Below are positions 1 to 6,295 of a stretch of DNA of 7,277 nt, piece by piece. The stretch is taken from positions 1 to 7,277 of the forward strand of contig JAYVPU010000128.1 of assembly GCA_043757205.1 (NCBI GenBank), given 5' to 3'. Position 1 is the stretch's first letter, and each line of letters opens with the position of its first letter. This DNA comes from CANCDA01 sp043757205. Lineage in GTDB: Bacteria; Pseudomonadota; Gammaproteobacteria; Burkholderiales; Burkholderiaceae_C. The position numbers and the translations under genes were made by a program. The notes beneath the pieces were generated by a model. That model saw nothing but the letters and a program-made list of their open reading frames with translations, did not search any database and had not been told where the DNA came from.

Positions 1-163
1 TGCCGCAGGCGGTGCAGACGGCGCGCTCTTTGGTGTCACCATCATCAGGCACACCCATGGCGGTTGCAGCGCCACAGTTGCGGCAGTGCCGTATGGCCCG
101 CCCTTGGGGGGAATAGTCTATCGGGTGGCGAATGGGGTGCTCATGGGGGCGTGGGGGGCTCAT
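1..163 (-). CDS. NUDIX hydrolase with N-terminal zinc ribbon (5' part only)
   Basis: Only the first 54 residues are present; the gene continues past the left edge. Translating from the ATG at 163-161 gives an open frame with two Cys pairs, CRNCG (C27, C30) and CTACG (C50, C53), about 20 residues apart, with a DDGDTKER stretch between them. This spacing matches the small zinc ribbon found before the catalytic domain in a subgroup of NUDIX pyrophosphohydrolases, where the segment HPIDYSPQGRAIRHC is also typical (recalled family resemblance). The NUDIX box itself (GX5EX7REUXEEXGU) lies outside the window, so catalytic competence and substrate (ADP-ribose, NADH or similar) cannot be judged. No strong Shine-Dalgarno precedes the ATG, but the next in-frame Met lies inside the zinc ribbon, so this start is the reasonable one. 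It follows the TRAP operon on the same strand but is separated from it by a terminator, so it probably has its own promoter in 164-212. Confidence 0.75.
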   Translation of the reverse strand, partial: MSPPRPHEHPIRHPIDYSPQGRAIRHCRNCGAATAMGVPDDGDTKERAVCTACG

Positions 164-212
164 GCGGCGTAGTTTAGGCCATGGGGGCGGTGGGTGGCGC
201 GGAGATTTTGCT

Positions 213-242
213 AAAAAAAACCGCTCAGGTCGAGCGGCTTTT
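213..242 (-). terminator. Rho-independent terminator of the hydrolase/TRAP operon
   Basis: Read on the minus strand, a perfect 6-bp stem CCGCTC/GAGCGG (plus-strand arms 221-226 and 232-237) with a 5-base loop is followed at once by eight T (213-220 on the plus strand is A8). It lies about 35 bases past the dctP stop codon, which is a normal distance. Flanking TTTT at 239-242 on the plus strand could make it weakly bidirectional, but no plus-strand gene ends here. Confidence 0.85.
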
Positions 243-276
243 GGCTTGAGATTTTTGAGGACTTAGGTCTTGGGAT

Positions 277-1326
277 TTATGACTTGAGGGCCTTGGTGTG
301 CTTCTCAATCAAGGCCTTAGCCGTCTCAAGCAGTTTGCGGCCATCAAAGCCGCGTTTGTTCATGTCTTCGACCCATTCCAGCTCGATAGCGCGAGATTTG
401 CGTCGAAAGTTCTGACTCTCAGCTACGCTGACGGTGAAAATCTGGTTACCACGGTCGCTCGCGGTCTTACGGCCTGCGGCGTCACCGGCTTGTTGGGTTT
501 TGCCCAGCCAGCCGGAGGTGTTGATGCCGCTGTTGTTGTCGATGACTTTCTTCAGGTCAGGTGGCAAGCTGTTGTACTTGGCTTTGTTCATGCTCATGAC
601 AAAGGCGGTGGTGTACAGGCTGCCACCGGCGGGGTCGAACTCGGCGTGGAATTTAGTCAACTCTTGCACCTTGACCGAGGGCACGACTTCCCAGGGGATG
701 ACGGCACCGTTGATGGTACCTTTTGACAAGGCGTCAGGGATGCTAGGCAAAGGCATGCCCACAGGCGTGGCGCCCAGGCTGGCGAGCAGCTTGGTCACTT
801 GACGGGTTGGGCCGCGCAGCTTGAGACCTTTGAGGTCTTCCACCGACTTGACAGGCTTGTCAGCCGTGTGAATGACGCCAGGGCCATGCACTTGAAGGGC
901 TAAAAGCTGCACGTCTTTGAACTCATCCGGGGCCATCGTTTGCACGTATTCCCAGTAGGCGCGGGACGTCGCTTCGGCATTGGTCATGATGAAGGGTAGC
1001 TCGAAGACCTCAACGCGTGGGAAGCGGCCTGTGGTGGTGCCGGGCAGTGTCCAGGTGATGTCCACCACGCCGTCTTTGGCCTGGTCATACAACTGCGCGG
1101 GTGTTCCGCCCAATTGCATGGCGGGATAGGCTTCAAACTTGATGCGTCCGCCCGACTCTTTTTCAACCTTGTCCATCCAGGCCTTGTGCATGTTGAGCCA
1201 CACATTGGACTGTGGGGCCATGAAGGTGTGGAACTTGAGCGTGACTTGGGCCTGGGCAAAGCTGCTCAGCGCAGGTGCACCCAGGGCGACAGCAGCACCG
1301 GATTGCAAGAGGGTACGACGTTTCAT
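277..1326 (-). CDS. dctP: TRAP transporter DctP-family periplasmic solute-binding protein
   Basis: This 349-residue protein binds a carboxylate ligand in the periplasm and hands it to the DctQ/DctM membrane pair encoded upstream. The N-terminus has a twin-arginine-like signal: MKRRTLLQ (R3, R4), a hydrophobic core of about residues 10-23, and a likely cleavage after AQA near residue 26, so export by the Tat route is plausible. The mature part shows the DctP pattern: an LKFHTF start, the FELPFIM segment near 108-113, LKGLKLRGPTRQ at 165-176, and KGTINGAVIPWEVV at 202-215. R171 matches the family arginine that pairs with the ligand carboxylate. Length is normal for the family (about 330-350). 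GGAG lies eight bases upstream of the ATG. It is the last gene of the operon, 64 bp after dctM, with its own ribosome site and a strong terminator behind it. This suits higher expression of the binding protein than of the membrane parts. The ligand is unknown. The gene symbol is a family name, not proof of C4-dicarboxylate transport. Confidence 0.93.
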   Translation of the reverse strand: MKRRTLLQSGAAVALGAPALSSFAQAQVTLKFHTFMAPQSNVWLNMHKAWMDKVEKESGGRIKFEAYPAMQLGGTPAQLYDQAKDGVVDITWTLPGTTTGRFPRVEVFELPFIMTNAEATSRAYWEYVQTMAPDEFKDVQLLALQVHGPGVIHTADKPVKSVEDLKGLKLRGPTRQVTKLLASLGATPVGMPLPSIPDALSKGTINGAVIPWEVVPSVKVQELTKFHAEFDPAGGSLYTTAFVMSMNKAKYNSLPPDLKKVIDNNSGINTSGWLGKTQQAGDAAGRKTASDRGNQIFTVSVAESQNFRRKSRAIELEWVEDMNKRGFDGRKLLETAKALIEKHTKALKS

Positions 1327-1390
1327 TCAGGTTTCTCCAATCAATAATGGGACGAACAATAACTTGAAAGCGGCTGTTTGGACACCAGAT

Positions 1391-2719
1391 TTACCCGATG
1401 TACTTCAACAGCCAGAGGGAAATACCGGGGAAAAGAAGCAGTACGATGGTGCGAATCGTGTCGCTGATCAGGAAAGGCATGACGCCCTTGTAGCTCTCGG
1501 CAATCGGGATGTTGTGCCCGGCACTGTTGGCCATGCCGTTGACGACGTACACGTTCAGGCCCACAGGCGGGGCCAGCATGCCAAAGCCGACGGTCATCAG
1601 CACCATGATGCCGAACCAGATGGCGGTGTACTCCTTGCTCATGCCAAAGTCCAGACCCATGATCATGGGGAAGAAGATGGGGATGGTCAGCAAAATCATG
1701 GACAGCTCGTCCATCACCGCACCCAGCACCACATAAAACAGCATGATCGCGGCCACCACCATCACGGGGGCAAGGCCCCAACTGCTGACCACGGCAGCGA
1801 GTTGATTGGGCACCTGAGTCAAGGCCAAAGAGGCGTTCATCATGTCGGCCCCGAGGAAGATCAAGAAGATCATGCCCGAGCTCTCGGCGGTGGCGTAGAA
1901 ACATTGCTTGAACTTGGGCCAGTTGATTTCACGTTTGATCAGGGCGGCGATGAAAGTGGAGAACGCGCCCACAGCTGCACCTTCGGTGGGTGTGAAAAAG
2001 CCACCGTAAATGCCACCGAACACAATGACAAAGATGATGGCAATCGGCAAGATACCCATGAACGATTCCCGGCTAAAGGGTTCGGAGGTGTCATGTTCCG
2101 GTGCTTGGCCGGGTACTAAGCGCACATAAATGGCAATGGCAATGATGTAACCCACCATTGCGATCAAGCCCGGCACCATGGCCGCTGCGAACAGCTTGGC
2201 GATGTTTTGCTCGGTCAGGATGGCGTAGATCACCAGAGGCACGGAGGGCGGTATCAAAATACCCAGCGTGCCGCCTGCGGCGAGTGTGCCAGTGGCCAGT
2301 CGCCCCGAATAGCCATGGCGTTTCATCTCGGGCAAAGCCACGCCGGTGATGGTGGCGGCCGTGGCCACCGAGGAGCCGCAAATAGAGCCAAACGCTGCAC
2401 TGGCCAGCACCGAGGACATGGCCAGGCCACCCCGAAAGCGCCCCATGACCGAGGCCGCGAACTGGAACAAGGCTTTGGAGATGCCGCCCTGGGTGGCAAA
2501 GTGACCCATCAGGATAAAGAGCGGAATCACCGAGAGGTCATAACTGGCAAAGCGGGCAAAAGCTTGGGTATTGAGCCAGCTGCTCATGGGCAACCAGCCC
2601 GCCTGCATGAGATAGCCCATAGCGCCGGCGAAAAACATCGAGACGGCAATCGGCACGCGAACGGCCATCAGCACCAGCATGAGGCCAAAAATCAGCAGGG
2701 CAAGGGTAATGGGGCTCAT
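1391..2719 (-). CDS. dctM: TRAP transporter large permease, DctM family
   Basis: This 442-residue inner-membrane protein is the ion-coupled transport channel of the TRAP system. It is almost wholly hydrophobic, with about 12 membrane spans expected. Family hallmarks are in order: RVPIAVSMFFAG (21-32), SVIPLFILMGHFATQGGIS (63-81), FGSICGSSVATAATI (110-124), GTLGILIPPSVPLVIYA (150-166), GGFFTPTEGAAVGA (239-252), MDELSMILLTIPIFFPM (336-352) and GMLAPPVGLNVYVVNGMA (380-397). The two Pro-rich loops, LIPPS and APPVG, mark the inverted-repeat halves of the IT-superfamily fold (family knowledge). The ATG overlaps the dctQ stop as ATGA (2716-2719), with AGGAAG about six bases upstream, so it should be translationally coupled to dctQ. 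Length and motifs look complete, with no sign of a frameshift. In the related Na+-driven TRAP systems import uses a sodium gradient; this is assumed here, not shown. Confidence 0.95.
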   Translation of the reverse strand: MSPITLALLIFGLMLVLMAVRVPIAVSMFFAGAMGYLMQAGWLPMSSWLNTQAFARFASYDLSVIPLFILMGHFATQGGISKALFQFAASVMGRFRGGLAMSSVLASAAFGSICGSSVATAATITGVALPEMKRHGYSGRLATGTLAAGGTLGILIPPSVPLVIYAILTEQNIAKLFAAAMVPGLIAMVGYIIAIAIYVRLVPGQAPEHDTSEPFSRESFMGILPIAIIFVIVFGGIYGGFFTPTEGAAVGAFSTFIAALIKREINWPKFKQCFYATAESSGMIFLIFLGADMMNASLALTQVPNQLAAVVSSWGLAPVMVVAAIMLFYVVLGAVMDELSMILLTIPIFFPMIMGLDFGMSKEYTAIWFGIMVLMTVGFGMLAPPVGLNVYVVNGMANSAGHNIPIAESYKGVMPFLISDTIRTIVLLLFPGISLWLLKYIG

Positions 2720-3207
2720 GCTGGGCTTCCTGCATTGGTGTTGTTACTCGATTCAAAGCCCAGGGCTTGAAGCAGCGCCACCAAACAGGTCAGTGCCAGC
2801 GACGGCACCATCAGTGCGTAAATGATCCATTCAGGGAAGTTCAACATCATGGTGCCGGAGTGGGTGTCGTACACGTTGATGCCGCCCAGCGTGGAGCGCC
2901 AGGCAAAAATACCGGCCATCAGTGCCATCAGCAGGCTGCCGAAACGGTCCATGTGCTTGATGGCTTGGTCACTGGCCCCTGCGGTAAAAAAATCGACCAC
3001 GATGTTGCCGCGTTTGACTTGGCACCAGGGCAAGAACAGTGCGATAGCCGCGCCTGCTGCAACGCCCACAAGCTCAAAGTCGCCCGCAACGGTCTTGCCC
3101 AGTACTTCGCGGCCCAGCACAGCCATGACCGTGATCAGGGTGATTAGGGTGAGCACCACCCCTGCCAGGATGGCGCAAAAAGCAGCCAAGGTTTCGATTT
3201 TTTTCAC
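2716..3207 (-). CDS. dctQ: TRAP transporter small permease, DctQ family
   Basis: This 163-residue small membrane subunit pairs with DctM and is required for TRAP function. Four membrane spans can be seen at about 8-31, 47-62, 90-104 and 128-149. The family pattern is present: GREVLG after span 1, a DFELVG acidic motif near 43-48, and QVKRGNIVVDFF at 63-74 (the R-G-x-I/H-V motif of DctQ). The start chosen is GTG at 3207-3205 (MKKIETLAAF), because a GGGG run lies five bases upstream and it gives the usual short charged N-terminus. The open frame also allows a TTG at 3225, adding six residues (MIRGAP) and overlapping the upstream stop as TTGA, but no Shine-Dalgarno precedes that TTG. Either way the gene lies almost directly on the hydrolase gene and overlaps dctM by four bases, so it is coupled at both ends. 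The tail is polar and Ser/Asn-rich. Confidence 0.9.
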   Translation of the reverse strand: MKKIETLAAFCAILAGVVLTLITLITVMAVLGREVLGKTVAGDFELVGVAAGAAIALFLPWCQVKRGNIVVDFFTAGASDQAIKHMDRFGSLLMALMAGIFAWRSTLGGINVYDTHSGTMMLNFPEWIIYALMVPSLALTCLVALLQALGFESSNNTNAGSPA

Positions 3208-3221
3208 AGGAGCCCCGCGTA

Positions 3222-3917
3222 TCAAACGACTTTGAGACGAATGGGTGTGAGACCAGCGACGCTGCCTTCGATCACATCACCTTGAACCACGGCGTTAACA
3301 CCCTCAGGCGTGCCCGAGTAAATCAGGTCGCCGGGTTGCAGTTCCCAGGCCGCGGTGATGTGCTCGATGATTTCACCGATGTTCCAGATCAGTTTGCAGA
3401 CATTGCTGCGTTGACGGTCTTTGCCGTTGACCTGGATGAAGATCTCAGCGTTCTCGACGTCACCGGCTTGTGCCGCTGGCGTGATGGGTCCAATCGGTGA
3501 AGAGTGGTCAAAAGCCTTGCCAATGCACCAGGGGCGACCGAGTTTTTTCATGTCACTCTGCAAGTCGCGCCGGGTCATGTCCAGGCCAACGCCATAGCCA
3601 TAAATGTGTTTGTGGGCATCGGCAGCCTTGATGTTTTTTCCGCCTGTGCCGATGGCCACGACCAGCTCAATTTCGTGATGAAACTCTTTGGTCAGACTGG
3701 GGTAGGGGAGATCAGCCGTTTCGTCTGCATTGACGATGACGCAGGTGTCGGTGGGCTTGAGGAAGAAGAAGGGTGGCTCACGGCCGGTGAAGCCCATCTC
3801 TTTGGCGTGCTCAACGTAGTTGCGGCCTACGCAGTAAATGCGGTTAACGGGGAAGCGATCTTTGCTACCTACGACGGGCACAGACACGGTGGCGGGAGGT
3901 GTGATGACGAAGCTCAT
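3222..3917 (-). CDS. Fumarylacetoacetate hydrolase (FAH) family protein, fumarylpyruvate-hydrolase-like
   Basis: This 231-residue cytoplasmic enzyme belongs to the FAH family, which cleaves C-C bonds in 2,4-dioxo or acylpyruvate acids (fumarylpyruvate, maleylpyruvate, acylpyruvates) or decarboxylates oxaloacetate. The single-domain length matches the short members such as NagK and YcgM. Visible motifs are RIYCVGRNYVEHAKEMG (26-42), FFFLKPTDT (50-58), the metal-binding HHEIELVVAIG (80-90, ligands E82 and E84), GYGVGLDMTRRDLQ (107-120, ligand D113), KAFDHSSPIGP (134-144) and GDLIYSGTPEGV (196-207). All three expected acidic ligands for the divalent metal are present, so it should be active. The ATG at 3917 fits homologues, which begin close to the FPVxRIYCVGRNY motif. 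An in-frame GTG at 3971 would add 18 residues and does have an AAGGGG eight bases upstream, so the start is not settled. It is the first gene of the TRAP operon, with dctQ starting at its stop. The exact substrate is unknown, and no ring-cleaving dioxygenase lies in the window. Confidence 0.9.
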   Translation of the reverse strand: MSFVITPPATVSVPVVGSKDRFPVNRIYCVGRNYVEHAKEMGFTGREPPFFFLKPTDTCVIVNADETADLPYPSLTKEFHHEIELVVAIGTGGKNIKAADAHKHIYGYGVGLDMTRRDLQSDMKKLGRPWCIGKAFDHSSPIGPITPAAQAGDVENAEIFIQVNGKDRQRSNVCKLIWNIGEIIEHITAAWELQPGDLIYSGTPEGVNAVVQGDVIEGSVAGLTPIRLKVV

Positions 3918-4124
3918 GGGGATCTTTCTTACGGTAAATAGTAAGCGTACATAGTATTCAAAAATCCGCACTCGGATTTCCCCTTATCTGGTTGGAGCGC
4001 CAAGGGAGTCGATAAACATGCGGGCAGGTCGAAGAATTATGATTCTAAGCGCGCCGCTAGACCCAGTCATGCTGGTCGGGTGGGTCACAATGACGGTTCG
4101 ATCCCCCTTCAGGAGTAAATCAAC
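3918..4124. promoter_or_regulatory. Divergent intergenic region between the TRAP operon and hpf
   Basis: These 207 bases must hold the promoters of both flanking transcripts. On the minus side, TTGAAT (3961-3956) and TATTTA (3940-3935), 15 bases apart, form a weak sigma-70-like pair that would start transcription about 11 bases before the ATG at 3917. Overlapping it are an inverted repeat CTTAC-N8-GTAAG (3928-3945) and a direct repeat ATAGTA at 3938 and 3951, one 13-base step apart, as might bind a local repressor. Toward hpf there is an AT-rich palindrome AGAAT-TATG-ATTCT (4033-4046) containing TATGAT (4038-4043), a possible -10 without a good -35. A short imperfect hairpin GACCCAG/CTGGTC lies near 4060-4077. 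All assignments are by eye and weak. Confidence 0.35.
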
Positions 4125-4481
4125 ATGCAAATTCAAGTGAACACCAGCAGCGGCATTGAAAACAAGGAAGCGCTGATTCGATGGGCAGAGTCCGAACTCA
4201 CGAGCACACTGAGCCACTTCAAGAGCGATCTCACCCGGGTGGAGGTGCATTTAAGTCAAGAGGCTGCCAGCAAAGCGGGGGGCGACACACGCTGCACGAT
4301 GGAGGCCCGTCTGGCGCATCAGTCGCCTGTGGCCGTCAGCCATCACGCGCCGACGCAGGACGCCGCTTTTCGGGGTGCGAACGATAAGCTGCGCAGTGCT
4401 TTGGACAAAACCTTGGGGCGACTCAGAAGCCACAGAAACCACGAATCCATTGCCGACGAGGGCGTGCTTGGCAATTCGTAA
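4125..4481 (+). CDS. hpf: HPF/RaiA-family ribosome-associated protein (hibernation factor)
   Basis: This 118-residue protein belongs to the S30AE (sigma-54 modulation/YfiA) family, whose members bind the decoding centre of the 30S subunit and store or silence ribosomes under stress or in stationary phase. The sequence fits the family's small alpha/beta fold: a first strand MQIQVNTSS, a helix at 12-32 (NKEALIRWAESELTSTL), a strand RVEVHLSQE (38-46), a strand DTRCTMEARLA (54-64), then a long helix about 77-102 ending in a basic RLRSHR. It is a short form without the C-terminal dimerisation domain of long HPF, and it has a polar tail. AGGAG at 4111-4115, nine bases before the ATG, fixes the start. 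The gene stands alone, is divergent from the TRAP operon and ends one base from the stop of the convergent gene. It could equally be called raiA-like; which activity it has (100S dimer formation or monosome inactivation) is not readable from sequence. Confidence 0.85.
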   Translation: MQIQVNTSSGIENKEALIRWAESELTSTLSHFKSDLTRVEVHLSQEAASKAGGDTRCTMEARLAHQSPVAVSHHAPTQDAAFRGANDKLRSALDKTLGRLRSHRNHESIADEGVLGNS

Positions 4482-4482
4482 T

Positions 4483-5307
4483 TCAGGTGCTGGCCTCTTG
4501 TGATACTTCAACGGCCATTGAAAAGCTGTCGCGAAACGTGAAGTAGATCGAAGTAAAGAACATGCTGCCCAGCAGCATGATGGTGGGCAGCATCAGCACA
4601 CCCATCAGTTCAGGCTGGCCCAGCAGTGCCGACACCATGATGAGCATGAAGCCAATGCCCAAAAACAGGCCTAACCAAGTCAAACTAAAAACGGTCATGG
4701 CCCCCAAGTTTTTCAAACAAGCAACAGCGCTGAAAAACAGACTTTTGAGGGGCGAAATGCCGTGCCAATGGACCAGGGCCGGGGCATGCCAGAACAAAAG
4801 TGACAGGGGCAAGTACACGGCCATGGCCGCATACAGGGCCAATTGAAACTCGGCAGACTGAATCATTTCGGGTGACAGGTTGCCGCCTACCAAATAAAGG
4901 CGGGCGAACTGACCCCCATCGAGCAGGGCCGAAACGCCCAGAACAGCCAGAAAACCCAGCGCATAAATCACACCTAAAACCCACATGGCACGCGACTGCT
5001 GTTTGCCCGCACGAAACGCGCTGATCAGAATGAGAGGCATGGGGAATTTGCCTTGCTCGGCTTCACGCGTGGCAGCCATGAGCCCGAGGGTGGCCGCTGG
5101 TAAAACAGCCAGCGCCAAGACGTTGCCAAGATATGGAACCAGGCTGCCCAGCGACACGGTGATGATGAACATCAAGAACAATCCCGAGAGGGCCAGTGGT
5201 TGCTTGAAAAATGCGCGCAAGCCTTGCTTAACCCATAGCATGCCCGTGCGAGCCGGGACAATATTCAGTCGCATAGCGGACAGTGGGGTGTCAATGGAAG
5301 GCATCAT
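4483..5307 (-). CDS. BPSS1780-family integral membrane protein of unknown function
   Basis: This 274-residue inner-membrane protein has about six hydrophobic spans (around 38-56, 60-79, 107-129, 155-172, 202-226 and 234-256) and no catalytic motif that I recognise. The N-terminal VPARTGMLWVKQGLRAFFKQPLAL (17-40), the loop HAPALVHWHGISPLKSLFFS (174-193) and the end YFTFRDSF (255-262) match what I recall of the BPSS1780 membrane family found widely in Burkholderiales, usually next to homoserine kinase. The reading frame starts with two ATG codons (5307 and 5304) inside the 3' end of thrB, giving a 17-base overlap in another frame. No strong ribosome site is seen, so translation is probably coupled to thrB. 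A later Met (MRLNIVPAR, 5274) also lacks a ribosome site but would avoid the overlap. The stop is one base from the hpf stop on the other strand. Function is unknown; context offers only the link to thrB. Confidence 0.85.
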   Translation of the reverse strand: MMPSIDTPLSAMRLNIVPARTGMLWVKQGLRAFFKQPLALSGLFLMFIITVSLGSLVPYLGNVLALAVLPAATLGLMAATREAEQGKFPMPLILISAFRAGKQQSRAMWVLGVIYALGFLAVLGVSALLDGGQFARLYLVGGNLSPEMIQSAEFQLALYAAMAVYLPLSLLFWHAPALVHWHGISPLKSLFFSAVACLKNLGAMTVFSLTWLGLFLGIGFMLIMVSALLGQPELMGVLMLPTIMLLGSMFFTSIYFTFRDSFSMAVEVSQEAST

Positions 5308-6292
5308 GGCTCAAGTGGGTCGTCAACTGAATCGGATGGGCAATGCGCTGGCGCAAGATCCGCTCGAAATGGGCCGGGTCGTGGGCTTGCAACACCGCAG
5401 CCTCGCGCGGCAGGTGCAAATCCCACAGGCGCGAGAGCCAAAAACGCAAGGCACTGGCGCGCAGCAGGGCGGGCAGTAGCTCGCGCTCGGCTGAAGTCAG
5501 GGCGCGCACCGCCGTGTAGGCCGTCAAGAAACTGCGGGTACGCTCAGCATCCATCGCGCCGTTGCCCAGGTCAATGCACCAGTCGTTCAGGCACACCGCC
5601 AGATCGAACAGCCAAGTGTCCACGCCTGCGAAATAAAAGTCGAAGAAGCCGGTGAGCACGGGCTGGCCCTGGGCCCCGGGTTCAAGGTCAAACATCACGT
5701 TGTCGCGAAACAAGTCGGCATGGATCGGTCCGCGTGGCAGCGCGGAGTACGCAGAGGATGCTGCCACATGGTTTTGATAAGCCAACTCGCTGAGGATCAG
5801 CGCAGCCTGATCGGGGTCCAGGTAGGGCAGCACCACAGGCACGGTCTCGTTCCACCAGCCAAGACCACGTAAATTGGGCTGGCTGCGGTCAAAGTCGCGT
5901 GCGGCCAAGTGCATTTGAGCCAGCATGTCGCCCACGGCTGCGCAGTGGGCCGGTGTGGGTGAAAGTTCGCTTTTGCCGCGCAGGCGGTTAACCACGGCGG
6001 CGGGCTTGCCCTGGAGTGTGTGCAGGATGTCGCCATCCCGGTCAGCCGCTGGGTCAGGCGCGGGAACGCCACGTAGCGCCAAATGTTTCATGAAGTGCAG
6101 GTAGAACGGCAACTGCGTGAAGCTCAGGCGCTCGAACAGGGTCAGCACATACGCGCCCTGGTCGGTGGTGACGAAATAGTTGGTGTTTTCGATGCCGCCC
6201 GAGCAGCCTTGCATGTTGTGCAGTGAGCCCAGGTTCAGTGTGTGCAACAGGGCGCTGGCCTCATCCAATGAGACTTCCGTGTAAACCGCCAT
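5291..6292 (-). CDS. thrB: Homoserine kinase, ThrB type II (APH-fold)
   Basis: This 333-residue cytoplasmic enzyme transfers phosphate from ATP to L-homoserine, giving O-phospho-L-homoserine for threonine synthase. It is the aminoglycoside-phosphotransferase-like form used by beta- and alpha-proteobacteria and many pseudomonads, not the GHMP-kinase ThrB of E. coli. Evidence: MAVYTEVSLDEASALL start, GCSGGIENTNYFV nucleotide loop (29-41), YVLTLFE (48-54, strand followed by conserved Glu), PIHADLFRDNVMFD Brenner-type catalytic loop (189-202; H191, D193, N198), GFFDFYFAG metal-binding loop (215-223; D218), and LFDLAVCLNDWCID (228-241), typical of this ThrB branch. All key residues are intact and the length is normal. 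The ATG at 6292-6290 begins three bases after the stop of the DUF2782 gene. No clear Shine-Dalgarno is seen, so translation is probably coupled to that gene. The end overlaps the BPSS1780 gene by 17 bases. Confidence 0.95.
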   Translation of the reverse strand: MAVYTEVSLDEASALLHTLNLGSLHNMQGCSGGIENTNYFVTTDQGAYVLTLFERLSFTQLPFYLHFMKHLALRGVPAPDPAADRDGDILHTLQGKPAAVVNRLRGKSELSPTPAHCAAVGDMLAQMHLAARDFDRSQPNLRGLGWWNETVPVVLPYLDPDQAALILSELAYQNHVAASSAYSALPRGPIHADLFRDNVMFDLEPGAQGQPVLTGFFDFYFAGVDTWLFDLAVCLNDWCIDLGNGAMDAERTRSFLTAYTAVRALTSAERELLPALLRASALRFWLSRLWDLHLPREAAVLQAHDPAHFERILRQRIAHPIQLTTHLSHDAFH

Positions 6293-6295
6293 GAA

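Noticed and set aside
298..726. Plus-strand open frame antisense to dctP
   Set aside because: No family resemblance and full overlap with a clear DctP gene. GC-rich DNA commonly leaves the opposite frame open.
1139..2119. A 326-codon open frame on the plus strand, antisense to dctP and dctM, rich in His, Asp and Gln
   Set aside because: It spans two well-supported genes and the gap between them, has no ribosome site, and its His/Asp/Gln/Gly-rich composition is what the complement of hydrophobic codons gives. It is a shadow.
2207..2770. Plus-strand 187-codon open frame antisense to dctM
   Set aside because: It lies opposite the conserved DctM motifs, and its Gly/His/Gln/Arg-rich composition is typical of the complement of a membrane gene.
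3984..4250. Minus-strand open frame across the hpf start and the intergenic region
   Set aside because: It starts inside hpf, has no recognisable domain, and hpf has a proper ribosome site and family fold on the other strand.
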